Assembly: GCA_015472025.1 (NCBI GenBank)
Contig: BNHL01000001.1
Location: forward strand, 2,329,501-2,393,500
From: Cytophagales bacterium WSM2-2
Lineage (GTDB): Bacteria > Bacteroidota > Bacteroidia > Cytophagales > Cyclobacteriaceae
Direction of reading: 5' to 3'
DNA length: 64,000 nucleotides
The notes below the pieces were generated by a model. It was not told the origin of the DNA, ran no database searches, and saw only the letters and a list, made by a program, of their open reading frames with translations. Each line of letters begins with the position of its first letter. Position 1 is the first letter of the stretch. A program made the translations under genes and the position numbers. Shown piece after piece: positions 29,456-39,069 of this stretch.

Positions 29456-30838
29456 CTACTTGAGCTTCTTTGCAGCCTCATGCAGTTTGATTTGCTTTTC
29501 GAGCAGCTTCTTGTCGCCCACGAGCACCAAAGTCATGTCTTCGTACTTGAAGTAATCTTTGGTCATCTGGGAGACCTTCTCAGGTGTCACCGCATAAATA
29601 TTTTTAACACGGTCGGTCAGGTAGCTGTCGTCAAGACCATGAAGGTCAAGAAAATTCAGCTGCCCGATAATCCCGCCCGAGTTGGAGTTCTGCAATACAA
29701 AAGTTCCGGCAAGGTATTTCTGGATACCTTCCAGTTCTTCTTTTGAGGGAGGTTCTGTCTGGAGACGCTTGATCTCTTTGGCGATCTCCTGCAACGACTC
29801 GCCCGTGTGCTCGCTGGTTACGTCAGCTTGTTCGTACCACACCGATACACCTTTGCGGTTTTGCACGGTGCTGAAAGGAGAATAAGTGTATCCTTTGTTT
29901 TCACGAATATTGCTCGTGATACGCGATCCGAATGAACCACCGAGCAGTGAGTTTGTCACTTGCAACGCTACCACATCTTTGTCTTTCGGTGTCAATGTAG
30001 GAGTGCCGAGAAGTACGGTGGTCTGAGGCGCACCTTTGCGGTCGATCACGGCAATCTCGTTGGTGCGTGTTTGCACCGCGGGAGGATAGCTCACTTCAGG
30101 ACCTTCAATCCATTTCCCAAAAGCTTCTTCGATGGCTTTGTTGGTGGCAGCCTCATCAAATTTTCCGGCTACATAAATAACCGAACGTTTCGCTCCAAAG
30201 TTTTTTGTATAAAAACCTTTCACCATATCCAGGTTGTAGCTGTTGAGCATGGCCTCGGTAGGATAGTATCTACCGTAAGGATGGTCTTTATAAATCGTCT
30301 GGAAGAATTTTTCTGTGGCCTGTGATTGTGGCACCGCTTTCTGCACGGTGAGCTGACGCTTCAGGTCTGACTTCAGGCGCTCCAGTTCACTTGCCGGGAA
30401 GGCAGGGTTGATCACAACATCAGCAATGAGCTTGATGAGATCAGGTGCAAATTCCGAAAGTACTGCTCCCGAGATAGTCAGGTTGTCAACACCGGCATTG
30501 ATGTTAATGTCGCCACCCATGCCTGCTACTTTTTTAGAAATAGCTTTGAAGTTCATCGAAGCAGTTCCTTCTTTCATCAGCAAGCAGGTGAGGTCTGCCA
30601 ACCAGGTTTCATTGGCACCTTCGTGAACGTTGCCGGTTTTGATAATCAGCTGGATATCCGCTTTGGGTAGTGCTCCGTACGGAACCAATGTTGAAGTCAA
30701 TCCGTTCGGAAGCTTTTTCACATTTTTTACCGGCAGCTTAAAATCTTTAGGCGCACCTCCGGCCGGTGGAGTTTGCTTTTGTGCCAATGCCTGTAGCGCG
30801 ATGACGCTGACCAGGAGAATTGAAAATATCTTTTTCAT
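29456..30838 (-). CDS. M16 peptidase-like protein, non-catalytic subunit
   Basis: About 460 residues. Signal peptide (ending ALAQ) and two M16 half-domains. Where active M16 enzymes have HxxEH, this protein reads ADLTCLLMKEG, so the zinc site is absent. In two-subunit M16 peptidases one chain is catalytic and the other carries the R/Y substrate-binding residues; this gene follows an active-type partner by 10 nt and fits the second role. The ATG at 30838 is chosen because it begins the signal peptide. Confidence 0.88.
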   Translation of the reverse strand: MKKIFSILLVSVIALQALAQKQTPPAGGAPKDFKLPVKNVKKLPNGLTSTLVPYGALPKADIQLIIKTGNVHEGANETWLADLTCLLMKEGTASMNFKAISKKVAGMGGDININAGVDNLTISGAVLSEFAPDLIKLIADVVINPAFPASELERLKSDLKRQLTVQKAVPQSQATEKFFQTIYKDHPYGRYYPTEAMLNSYNLDMVKGFYTKNFGAKRSVIYVAGKFDEAATNKAIEEAFGKWIEGPEVSYPPAVQTRTNEIAVIDRKGAPQTTVLLGTPTLTPKDKDVVALQVTNSLLGGSFGSRITSNIRENKGYTYSPFSTVQNRKGVSVWYEQADVTSEHTGESLQEIAKEIKRLQTEPPSKEELEGIQKYLAGTFVLQNSNSGGIIGQLNFLDLHGLDDSYLTDRVKNIYAVTPEKVSQMTKDYFKYEDMTLVLVGDKKLLEKQIKLHEAAKKLK

Positions 30839-30848
30839 TTGTCTGTAA

Positions 30849-32234
30849 TTATTGTGCTTTTGCTTTCGGATCAACAATTAATATTGTGCGGTTGGTTGGC
30901 CTCAGGTATTCCTGGGCTGTCTTCTGAATAAGTTCGGGTGTTATCTTTTTGAATTCGTCTTCCAGCGTGTTGATGCGGCTTGGGTCGTCATCAAACAAAG
31001 CGAAGCAGGCGAGCATGTCTGCACGACCGATTCCGAAAAATCCGCCAAGATCATCATACAAACGTGACCGGATCTTTACAACAGCAAGGTTGAGGTCTTC
31101 CTGCGTGACACCGGCTTGCAATTCGGCAACAGCTTTGTCGACTTGCATAAGAATGGAATCAGGAGAAACGGTATTGTCGTAGATCAGGTCGGCCATCCAC
31201 ACCATCGGACCGCTGTAATTGTACATATTGCCCAGGTAGTTGATGCCACCATTCACACTGCTGGCATATCCTTTTCCCTGCACGAGCGATTGAAATAACT
31301 TACTGTCCTGTCCTTGCACCAGCATCTGGTCGATGAGGCCCATGGCATAATATTCTGGTGAATTGCGTTCGGGCATTTTGTAAGCAAAGGCAATAGCTGG
31401 TTTTTCAGCGAGCTTATCTTCTTTAGTGAATCGTTTTTCTTTTTCCTGGCGAGGCTCGGAGATGTCTGGCTTGGCAGGAAGTTCAGAGGCAGCAATTTCA
31501 CCGAAATATTTTTCGATCCATTTTTTTGCATCTTCAATTTCAAAATCACCAACCACCGACAGTGACGCGTTGTTAGGAGCGTAGAAAGTCTTGAAGAACT
31601 TGTTCACATCTTCGAGCTTGGCCGAGTCGAGGTCTTTCAGATCGCCATAGAAGTTGTGCGCATTGAACCAGTTTTCGTTGGCGTACTGTGGCATGTCGAG
31701 CCAGGGAAATCCGCCATACGGCTGGTTGAGCACATTTACTTTCACTTCATTCTTCACCACCCCTTGCTGGTTGGTAAGGTTGTCTTGTGTAATGGCCAGT
31801 CCTTTCATGCGATCGCCTTCAGCCCACAATGCAGTCTCCAGTTTGTGCGCGGGCATCACTTCAAAATAGTTGGTGAAATCAAAACGCGTGGAGCCGTTCA
31901 GGATACCGCCATTGGACTGCACCAGTTTAATGAACTCCATCTTGCCCAGGTTTTGTGAACCCTGAAACATCATGTGTTCAAATAAATGGGCGAAGCCCGT
32001 ACGGTCTTTGGGCTCGATGCGAAAGCCTATATTATAGTAGACAGCCACTGCCACTGTGGGAGCGGTCTTGTCTTGCGAGAGCGCCACTTTAAGTCCGTTC
32101 TTGAGTTTGTAGTACTCTATCGGAACTTTAAAAGCGCTGGAAGAGCCCTCCTTCTTCATGTCGCAGCTGTGCAGTAAAAGGGCCGCTACGATGAGAAGGG
32201 ATGACAAGCGAATGAATTGTTTGGGTTGATCCAT
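30849..32234 (-). CDS. M16 zinc metallopeptidase, catalytic subunit, lipoprotein
   Basis: 461 residues. Lipobox LLLHSC puts the lipid on C24, so it is membrane-anchored in the periplasm or on the outer membrane. The inverted zinc motif HLFEH is at 83-87 (H83, E86, H87) within GFAHLFEHMMFQGS. It would degrade peptides, with the inactive partner encoded next completing the clam-shell. First gene of a two-gene operon. Confidence 0.93.
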   Translation of the reverse strand: MDQPKQFIRLSSLLIVAALLLHSCDMKKEGSSSAFKVPIEYYKLKNGLKVALSQDKTAPTVAVAVYYNIGFRIEPKDRTGFAHLFEHMMFQGSQNLGKMEFIKLVQSNGGILNGSTRFDFTNYFEVMPAHKLETALWAEGDRMKGLAITQDNLTNQQGVVKNEVKVNVLNQPYGGFPWLDMPQYANENWFNAHNFYGDLKDLDSAKLEDVNKFFKTFYAPNNASLSVVGDFEIEDAKKWIEKYFGEIAASELPAKPDISEPRQEKEKRFTKEDKLAEKPAIAFAYKMPERNSPEYYAMGLIDQMLVQGQDSKLFQSLVQGKGYASSVNGGINYLGNMYNYSGPMVWMADLIYDNTVSPDSILMQVDKAVAELQAGVTQEDLNLAVVKIRSRLYDDLGGFFGIGRADMLACFALFDDDPSRINTLEDEFKKITPELIQKTAQEYLRPTNRTILIVDPKAKAQ

Positions 32235-32463
32235 AAAATATTTTTAAGGAACCTAATGTAATGAAAAAAGACTGGCGATCAACGTGATAAAAGCGCGAAC
32301 GCCAGATTGAATCAAAAGTATCAGTTATTGACACCTGATTACCATCCCTTCGATTCGGTCTGAGATATTTTTGAGAATGGAAAACCGTGGCAAGCCATTG
32401 CGTTTTTAATGACGTAAAAAGCGTGAGACTGTCAAGCGATTCTTAAACACAAACAACCCAATT

Positions 32464-33600
32464 ATGTTCAGACCCATTATCTTCTTTGTCTTTTTTTGTA
32501 GTGCTTTAATCTGCAGCGCACAAAATGAAGTCACACGCGACTGGATCGGATTCCAGCAATCTGTTGACGCTTCATTCCTGAAAAAGAAAGTAAAATTTAA
32601 AGTATCCGTTTCAATGAAAGTTGATGCAAAGACAGCGTCAAATGAATTTGATATCTGGGTGAATGTTGAGAATAAGGGTGGCGCCACTCGTTTTATCGGG
32701 TACACACCGAAAGAAGATGAAGCTGTGACTTCCAACGAATGGAAAACATATTCGATTGAAGGCACGCTCGATGAGACTTCTAACAAGATCAACGTTGGAG
32801 GCTTTTGCAAAAGCAATGGCAAATTTTACTTCGACAATTTTGAATTGTTTGTAGAGAATGATAAAGGCGTGCTTCAAAAGGCGATCCTGAAAAATGGAGA
32901 TTTTGAAACACCCATCACCGGGTATCTCGTTCCGGATTGGGCCGAAGGCCGCGGCATTTCTTCTCCCGCGAAAGTGAAAGGCTTTACATTTTCAACGACC
33001 ACAGATCACGTGCATGGCAAAGCTGCTCTCCTGGTGGAGGGAAAAGATGTGCAACGGGATACCACGTATATCATTGGCCCGGTGAAAGGATTCACTCCAC
33101 AGATCGGTACACTGGTGACCATGTTGAACAACATGACAGCTCGTGTAGAAGCGCAAGTGAGGAATATCAATCCGAAGAATGTAGATCACTTGTTTGATGA
33201 AAACGCAAACTCCATAGGTGCCCTCGTCATGCACCTGGCTGCTGCCGAAGCCTACTATCAGGTTTACACGTTTGAGAACCGCGGTTTCAATGATGCTGAA
33301 AAAGAAAAATGGCAGGATGCGCTCGACCTCGGTGAGAAAGCGCGCGAAAAATTCAAAGGAAAGGATATTTCTTACTACCTCGACCAACTTCATGAAGTAA
33401 GAAAAAAGACGATCGAAGAATTGCGCAAACGCAATGACGAATGGCTGATGGAAATAAAACCAGGCAGTAGCTCCAATACTTTTTTCAGCTGGTTTCACAT
33501 GGTCGAACACCAGTCAAGCCACTTGGGGCAAATCCGGATGATCGAGAAAAGATTGCCCAAAGTCCAGGAGGAATTGAAAGAAACGATTATTATCAAATAG
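32464..33600 (+). CDS. exported two-domain protein with C-terminal DinB-like fold
   Basis: 378 residues. Signal peptide (ending CSAQ). N-terminal beta-rich region (about 20-150) like a carbohydrate-binding or CIA30-type module (FYFDNFELFVEND, ILKNGDFETP). C-terminal four-helix DinB-like domain (about 225-378) with the metal-site pattern NSIGALVMHLAAAEAYYQ and HMVEHQSSHLGQIR. Exported DinB proteins may be thiol-dependent metalloenzymes; the role here is unknown. A collapsed duplicate follows 4 nt downstream. Confidence 0.75.
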   Translation: MFRPIIFFVFFCSALICSAQNEVTRDWIGFQQSVDASFLKKKVKFKVSVSMKVDAKTASNEFDIWVNVENKGGATRFIGYTPKEDEAVTSNEWKTYSIEGTLDETSNKINVGGFCKSNGKFYFDNFELFVENDKGVLQKAILKNGDFETPITGYLVPDWAEGRGISSPAKVKGFTFSTTTDHVHGKAALLVEGKDVQRDTTYIIGPVKGFTPQIGTLVTMLNNMTARVEAQVRNINPKNVDHLFDENANSIGALVMHLAAAEAYYQVYTFENRGFNDAEKEKWQDALDLGEKAREKFKGKDISYYLDQLHEVRKKTIEELRKRNDEWLMEIKPGSSSNTFFSWFHMVEHQSSHLGQIRMIEKRLPKVQEELKETIIIK

Positions 33601-33604
33601 AACC

Positions 33605-33836
33605 ATGTTAAAATATTTTGTTCTTGTCGTAGTTGTTGTTGGAAATACTTTAATCGCTGCCGCACAAACCGAAATCACCCGCAACTGGGACTCGTTTGTG
33701 CAAACTATTGACGCTTCTTTTTTAAAGAAGAAAGTCAAATTCAAATTGACTGCTTCAGTAAAAGTGGATGCACAAACGGAACGGACGATTGCCCAAACCC
33801 AAGGAAGAATTGAAAGAGAAACTCATTATTAAATAA
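33605..33836 (+). pseudogene. internally deleted duplicate of the DinB-like gene
   Basis: The first 55 codons repeat the start of the preceding gene (signal peptide, then DASFLKKKVKFKLTASVKVD against DASFLKKKVKFKVSVSMKVD). The sequence then jumps to a copy of that gene's last 17 codons. Read in the matching frame this end is RLPKPKEELKEKLIIK, ending with TAA at 33834-33836. The junction puts the two ends out of frame, so the actual open frame stops at 33832 after about 75 codons. About 0.9 kb has been lost. Confidence 0.8.
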
Positions 33837-33840
33837 AAAG

Positions 33841-33903
33841 TCGCGCAAAGACACCAAGCCGCAAAGAAAAATGTATTTCGCATGGCGTCTTTGCGTGAAA
33901 ATT
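33841..33903. repeat. REP-like hairpin
   Basis: CGCGCAAAGACACC on the left and GGCGTCTTTGCGTG on the right form an imperfect hairpin. Related to the copies at 28887 and 62971. Confidence 0.6.
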
Positions 33904-33944
33904 AACTTCGTATCGTATAACCTAAAACTGTATAATTCAAACCT

Positions 33945-36824
33945 ATGTTCTTGATCTTAAAAACGAAGGGCCAGTTAACCCAAAAGCTTACCATTTTTTC
34001 ATTCGTATTTTTTTTGTTTGCCGCTTCGGCTTTCGGACAAACACATCCCATACTTATTAGCACAAGCAGGCTCAATGCCCTGAAAGCGAATAGTGCGGAA
34101 TGGACCAGTATCAAGAACTTCTGTAACACAAATCTTAACACTATTATCGACCCGGGTTATGCCGGCTTCGATTGGAAAGACGCGCTTGTGAATTATGCAA
34201 CGGCTTACCAGGTCGTGCTTCAGTCCGATCCCACCACGGCCGACAAGTATGCAAAGAAAGCCCTGGCGCTGATGAAGGTCATGGCACATCATCATAACTA
34301 TGGCGGACCGACAGATGCCGGTGGAAATTATTACGATGGCTACCAGTTCATAGGTTTTGGAGATGGAGCTACGAAAACTTTTCCTCTTCCCGGAACTCCA
34401 CTGGCGGGCACACAAGTACAGGCGCTCTTTTCTCCGATGAATACCATCACAAAAAAATATACCACCAATAAAATTCAGCTGGATGACTTTGAGCCACTCC
34501 TCAAAATCAGTAACACTGCAACAGGAGGAGCTGATTATGCTCCGGCTACTTACCAGTTTTTGTATCGTGATGGCTCTGACACATTTATTTTAACATGGAC
34601 AGGAGCAACTCATCCTGCTGCGAATGCTAATTACTACATCACACAACCCAAAGGAACATCTACCAAGGTTGCCAACACGCAGTTTACAATCTCCGGAACG
34701 AATATCACTTTCACGACTGCACCTGCTGCAACACAGGCAGTGTTTGTGCGGATGATCGATGCTCAATACAATCAAACCGGAAATAATATGGGAGGGCTGT
34801 CTGCGGTTCAGCCCGATGGGCCTGGGTACCAGATGCGAACATTCAATCCGGCACTCGCTTACGGAATAGACTTGCTCTATAATTATGCGGGGCTCACTCC
34901 TGCACTGAAGACGGAGTTTGTAAACATCCTTAATTCACAGATCGAATGGTACAACCAATACGGTTATGAAAATGATGGCACGCTCGGAAATTATTTCATT
35001 GAAGGGCTGGCGTCCGGTACGATGTACACGGCCTACGGAACTGACGGAGCCAATCCATCATCGGCAAAATATAAGACGGCAGTTACAGGATATTTGAAGG
35101 ACCGGATATTAAAGAACCTCAATTTGCATCTGCCCGGAGGATTTGGCCCCCAGGGTCAGTATACCGAAGCCACATTTTCAGATATCATCACGCTGATGTC
35201 TTTATATAAAGACGTGACCGGCACCGATTATCTCGCCCAGACCGAATGGACTGATAATATGATTCGTGCTACAATCCATGGTACCAAACCTGATCTGACA
35301 ACTTTTAGTGATGAGGGAGACTGGTCGAACACTACATACATCATGAGTGGGATGATCAGCACGTATCTTACTTACCTGCCAAATAATACCATGGCGCCTT
35401 ATGCCAGGCAGTATCTTACAGATGTCAATTTTACTCCCAAGCCCGTTGGTGCTACCAAGAACTACAAGACGGATTTTCCATTGTCGTACCTGGCTAAAGT
35501 ATCCGGACCGGTGTATGCTCGATCCGGATGGGATGTAAACGCTGTGTGGATGAGTTTCTCTGCCGGAGAAATTTTTATCGATCACCAGGATGCAGACGCA
35601 GGACATATTGCCATTCAAAAAGGTGCCGACTATTTGCTGATCAACAGCGGTCAGTATAATGACCTCGCAACAGAATTCAACAACACGGTTATGTTTGATG
35701 ATCGTGGAGCTGGCAACATTTCGGTTTACCCGCCCGGCCAGGGCAGTTGGGGAACAGAAAATGTGAAGATCACCAAGTATGAACCAGCTGCTGGTTTTGT
35801 ATTTAGCGAAGCGGATTACACTTCAGCCTACCAGTCGAATATTGGAACGAACAATTCTGTAGCTGCGGCTGTGCGCCAGGTATTATATATCCGTCCCGGG
35901 TTTTTCATGGTTCATGATAAGACCAAAACGAAAAATGCCAACGTCAAAAAAATATTCAATCTGAATTTCCCGGTAACGCCTGTAAAAAATGGAGACACCT
36001 ACACCGTTGCGGGCACGAATAGTGCGCTGTTTGTGAAATCACTTCTGTCGGCAGATCCTGCTGCTGTGATCGCACCGATTACCACATCGTCAGATCCGGT
36101 GCCTGCTTACCGGAGTTACAAGGTGACCAAATCAGGAGCGCTGGAAGATAATTTCTTCTATGCGTTTGAGGCGACCGCCAAGAGCCAGACGGCCATGAGT
36201 ACTTCCGCCTACCTGAACAATGGCACCACAGAAATTGGCTCCGTTCAAATAGCGGACTCCACGTGGGTTGGTGTTTTTGCGAAGCAGGGAAACCTGGGGC
36301 AGGGCACGTTGACGTACAACGTCACCACAGGAAAGCATCACGATATTATTGCCGACCTGAGCAAGAGCAGCGATTACAAAGTGACGGTCGCGGTTGGTTC
36401 TCAAAAAATTCTTGATGGCGTCACCCGGTCTACTTCTGCCAATGGAGTTCTTTCACTTGCCTATTCTATTCCTGCAGCGGGCATCGTTACACTGGAATAC
36501 ATTGGCGCTGCTAGCAATCCGCCACCAACGAATCCAGGCCAGGTGACCGAAGTGAGCAAAGAAGCTACTGAAAACTCCTATAACGTTTGGGAGTCGGTAA
36601 ACAAAACAATCAACGTAGCCGTCAGGCTGGTAGAGGAGCAAAAAATAAACATGGTCCTTTATGACGTCAATGGGCGTGTGATTGTAAACCAAACCAACTC
36701 ATTCATTACCGGTGAAACCCTTCTTGAATTGCCGGGAACAGAATCGTTGAAGCCTGGACTCTATATTTTCAGGATGATCGGAGAGAAGTCCAGGTTTACA
36801 GCTACTAAGATTGTGGTGCGCTAG
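33945..36824 (+). CDS. secreted heparinase/alginate-lyase-like protein with T9SS domain
   Basis: 959 residues. Signal peptide (ending AFGQ), a helical toroid (about 35-520) of the alginate lyase/heparinase II/III type with NYFIEGLASGTMY and GPQGQYTEATFSD, and a heparinase-like beta-sandwich (about 530-850) with FIDHQDADAGHIAIQKG carrying conserved His and Asp. The C-terminus (about 875-959, MVLYDVNGRVI and LKPGLYIFRMIG) is a type IX secretion sorting domain, so it is exported to the surface. A polysaccharide lyase is the best guess; substrate and activity are not shown. Stand-alone, without SusC/D next to it. Confidence 0.75.
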   Translation: MFLILKTKGQLTQKLTIFSFVFFLFAASAFGQTHPILISTSRLNALKANSAEWTSIKNFCNTNLNTIIDPGYAGFDWKDALVNYATAYQVVLQSDPTTADKYAKKALALMKVMAHHHNYGGPTDAGGNYYDGYQFIGFGDGATKTFPLPGTPLAGTQVQALFSPMNTITKKYTTNKIQLDDFEPLLKISNTATGGADYAPATYQFLYRDGSDTFILTWTGATHPAANANYYITQPKGTSTKVANTQFTISGTNITFTTAPAATQAVFVRMIDAQYNQTGNNMGGLSAVQPDGPGYQMRTFNPALAYGIDLLYNYAGLTPALKTEFVNILNSQIEWYNQYGYENDGTLGNYFIEGLASGTMYTAYGTDGANPSSAKYKTAVTGYLKDRILKNLNLHLPGGFGPQGQYTEATFSDIITLMSLYKDVTGTDYLAQTEWTDNMIRATIHGTKPDLTTFSDEGDWSNTTYIMSGMISTYLTYLPNNTMAPYARQYLTDVNFTPKPVGATKNYKTDFPLSYLAKVSGPVYARSGWDVNAVWMSFSAGEIFIDHQDADAGHIAIQKGADYLLINSGQYNDLATEFNNTVMFDDRGAGNISVYPPGQGSWGTENVKITKYEPAAGFVFSEADYTSAYQSNIGTNNSVAAAVRQVLYIRPGFFMVHDKTKTKNANVKKIFNLNFPVTPVKNGDTYTVAGTNSALFVKSLLSADPAAVIAPITTSSDPVPAYRSYKVTKSGALEDNFFYAFEATAKSQTAMSTSAYLNNGTTEIGSVQIADSTWVGVFAKQGNLGQGTLTYNVTTGKHHDIIADLSKSSDYKVTVAVGSQKILDGVTRSTSANGVLSLAYSIPAAGIVTLEYIGAASNPPPTNPGQVTEVSKEATENSYNVWESVNKTINVAVRLVEEQKINMVLYDVNGRVIVNQTNSFITGETLLELPGTESLKPGLYIFRMIGEKSRFTATKIVVR

Positions 36825-36888
36825 CCTCCAAAAGGGGTATAAAAGTTGATTTTTAGCTTTTTTTGACGGTTTTTGACCTTGCCTTATT

Positions 36889-37284
36889 GGCTAAGTCAAC
36901 CGCCTCAATGACTGAGTCAATTGCCTCAATGGTTGGGTCAACCGCCTCGAAGGCTAAGTCAATTGCTTCAGTGATTGGGTCAAGCTCCCCGAAGGCTGAG
37001 TCAGTTGCCTCAGTGGTTGAGGCAAGCTCCCGGAGGCTAACTCAATTGCCTCGGTGATTGGGTCAAGCTCCCCGAAGGCTGAGTCAGTTGCCTCAGTGGT
37101 TGAGGCAAGCTCCCGGAGGCTGAGTCAGTTGCCTCAATGGTTGGGTCAAGCTCCCCGAAGGCTGAGTCAGTTGCCTCAGTAGTTGAGGCAAGCTCCCGGA
37201 GGCTGAGTCAGTTGCCTTAATGGTTGGATCAAGCTCTCCGAAGACTGAGTCAATTGACCTAATGGCTGAGGCAAGCTCACCATT
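36889..37284. repeat. 21-bp tandem repeat array, 19 units
   Basis: Nineteen units of 20-21 bp, such as GGCTGAGTCAGTTGCCTCAG (plus T) and GGTTGAGGCAAGCTCCCGGA. They are arranged in a higher-order 83-bp repeat (four units of 21+21+21+20) seen about four times from 36952. Neighbouring units make hairpins: TTGCCTCA, 5-nt loop, TGAGGCAA. The 20-bp units break any reading frame, so it is not coding. Part of an 860-bp gene-free block between 36825 and 37686. Confidence 0.85.
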
Positions 37285-37551
37285 GTGTTAACTTAAAAGA
37301 TTACGATTTGCTGCAAATGCTTTACCTCGTTCGGCAACATACGACCCCGCTGGGGTCGAAATGGTCTCTTTGGTTTATTTCTCTATAAACATTCAATCCC
37401 TCTGGGATTGCTGCTCTAAATCAGAATCTTTTGCATGCCCTGGAAGGGTCAAATGTTTATAGATAAGCATCATGGAATCTGTTCGACCCCGGAGGGGTCG
37501 TATGTTTTTTCTGGCGGCTTTCTTCTTTGTTTCTTAGGTTAACGACTATGG
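37280..37551. mobile_element. mirrored MITE-like element inside the repeat array
   Basis: About 270 bp built as nested inverted repeats. The imperfect ends are about 21 bp (37281-37300 and 37530-37551, both holding GTTAAC). Inside are 25-bp arms 37336-37360 and 37482-37506 (23 of 25 match, each containing the palindrome CGACCCC-N3-GGGGTCG). Further in are 11-bp perfect arms TCTATAAACAT (37382-37392) and its complement (37453-37463). CAAGCTCACC flanks both sides (37272-37281, 37553-37562). No transposase is encoded. Confidence 0.6.
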
Positions 37552-37552
37552 T

Positions 37553-37616
37553 CAAGCTCACCAAAGACTGAGTCAATTGACTTAATGGCTGAGGCAGGTA
37601 CCTCAATTGCCTGGTG
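37553..37616. repeat. displaced end of the 21-bp repeat array
   Basis: GACTGAGTCAATTGACTTAA and GGCTGAGGCA repeat the last units of the array at 37243-37284, now on the other side of the mirrored element. Confidence 0.7.
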
Positions 37617-37639
37617 GATTCTCGAAATCCCATAATAGC

Positions 37640-37666
37640 AGAGGCTGCCCTTTTGAGGCAGCCTCT
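37640..37666 (-). terminator. hairpin terminator after the three-repeat protein gene
   Basis: Perfect 10-bp stem AGAGGCTGCC / GGCAGCCTCT around a 7-nt loop, 20 nt beyond the minus-strand stop. No strong T-run follows. Confidence 0.6.
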
Positions 37667-37686
37667 AACCGAAACAGCATGCGGCT

Positions 37687-38946
37687 CTATTTCAGTTGTA
37701 TCTCCTGTACATTTTCCCAGGCAACGTACACCGGGTTCTTGTCGTCCGTGAATACCAGCAGGCCATGATTCATTTCACCCACATCCTGCGAATTACTCAG
37801 TGTTAATTTTTTTCCATTGTTGAGGACCACGTCCGCCTCTCTTCCGCGCTGCACCAAAATCTGTTTAATATTTCTTAATGGAATTATGTATTCTACTCCA
37901 TCCGATTTTCCCTGAAATAATTCAAAGTTGTATTGCTCATCGAGATCGAGGATCACTTTGCCTGACAATGATTTTCCATCTGAAGTCTTGACAGTAGCGC
38001 TCAGCTCTTTCTGCGACTTGAAGTTCTCGTATTTTACTCCGGATGCCGGAGGTGACTTCAATGTTAGTTTGCTGAACTCATCCCACGAAACATCTACGAT
38101 CATTCCAGTTTCGTCTGTGATGATGATGCCGCGGTTGTCACCGTTCACATCGTTGGAGCCACGCAGTTCCAGTTCTCTTCCGGATTTCAACACCACTTTG
38201 CTGCGGCTCATATGGCCCTCAATGGTGGCTATGTTTTCGAACATGATGTGTACTTTTCCGTCTTCCGAGTCGCCATCCAGTTTGTCGCTGTTCACGCGTT
38301 CATCGTGATCCCACTGAATGAAGCCGGTAAAAGTTCCTTTGAATGATTCAACAGTTCCATAAAGGGGTTCTCCAAATTTCTGCGCGATCTTGGAAGGCGT
38401 GCTCTTAAATTCAACTTTATCAATCCGGTCCCAGTCGATCGACATTTCACCCAGTTCTTTGTCCATTATTTTTAAATCGGTGCCAATATCGTTGTAGCCG
38501 TTTCCATCCACTTCTACAATTAGTCCGCTTTGAAGTTCAACCTCCACTCTTTTTCTGCTCAAGAGGCGCATCGTTTTAATTTCACCGAACTGGCAGCCGA
38601 ACTGGTGCTTGTAATCATATTCAGATTCGTAGTAGCGGTCGCGATTTGTTCCGATGCCAATCCAGCGCAATGGCGAGATGCTCGTAAATTCTCCGTTCCA
38701 CCGGCGATTCCTGTCGAGTGCATCTCTTTCGTCATTCGAGAGGTAGCGGAGGTTTTTGTTTTCTATTTTGGAAGCATTGAATACATCGGTCCAAAGCACT
38801 TCTTCTTTTCCCCAGCGAATGGGGCCTTCGTACGAGCGGTTGTCGCTCATGTAGATCTTTCCGTAGATAAATGCCTCATCCTGGGCAGTCACCGAGATGG
38901 TGGCCAGGGCCAGGCATAGGGTCAGTAAAGTATTGGTCTTTTTCAT
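37687..38946 (-). CDS. secreted three-repeat protein, paralogue A
   Basis: 419 residues, family not recognised. Signal peptide (ending VTAQ), then three copies of a module of about 115-130 residues. Each copy opens with YGxI...GxIxW, holds the pattern LKSGxxLxLxGSNDV or its variants (GDGYNDIGT...; RGSNDVNGDNRGI; SNSQDVGEMNHGL) and closes with VxWxxxxKxxxK-like ends (VSWDEFSKLTLK, VAWENVQEIQLK). Predicted all-beta and periplasmic or surface. It is a paralogue of the gene at 40834-42075; the two flank a LytS/LytTR pair on the same strand, so this protein may be a target or partner of that system. Confidence 0.75.
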   Translation of the reverse strand: MKKTNTLLTLCLALATISVTAQDEAFIYGKIYMSDNRSYEGPIRWGKEEVLWTDVFNASKIENKNLRYLSNDERDALDRNRRWNGEFTSISPLRWIGIGTNRDRYYESEYDYKHQFGCQFGEIKTMRLLSRKRVEVELQSGLIVEVDGNGYNDIGTDLKIMDKELGEMSIDWDRIDKVEFKSTPSKIAQKFGEPLYGTVESFKGTFTGFIQWDHDERVNSDKLDGDSEDGKVHIMFENIATIEGHMSRSKVVLKSGRELELRGSNDVNGDNRGIIITDETGMIVDVSWDEFSKLTLKSPPASGVKYENFKSQKELSATVKTSDGKSLSGKVILDLDEQYNFELFQGKSDGVEYIIPLRNIKQILVQRGREADVVLNNGKKLTLSNSQDVGEMNHGLLVFTDDKNPVYVAWENVQEIQLK

Positions 38947-39069
38947 TTAGTGCGGGTTTTTTGTTGTAGCTCAACGCAAAAATGAGGAAGACAGCGGTGC
39001 TATATAATGGTTTGCGGATGGAGCGGAACGGCTGGGGGCCGAACCGGGATTAAACGATCCTCAAGCTGA

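Noticed and set aside
36863..37057. Open frame through the 21-bp repeats encoding 7-residue repeats
   Set aside because: The 20-bp units shift the frame, there is no conserved start context, and the other strand and frames are equally repetitive.
36889..37284. CRISPR array
   Set aside because: The units are contiguous 20-21-bp tandem repeats without spacers and no cas genes are nearby.
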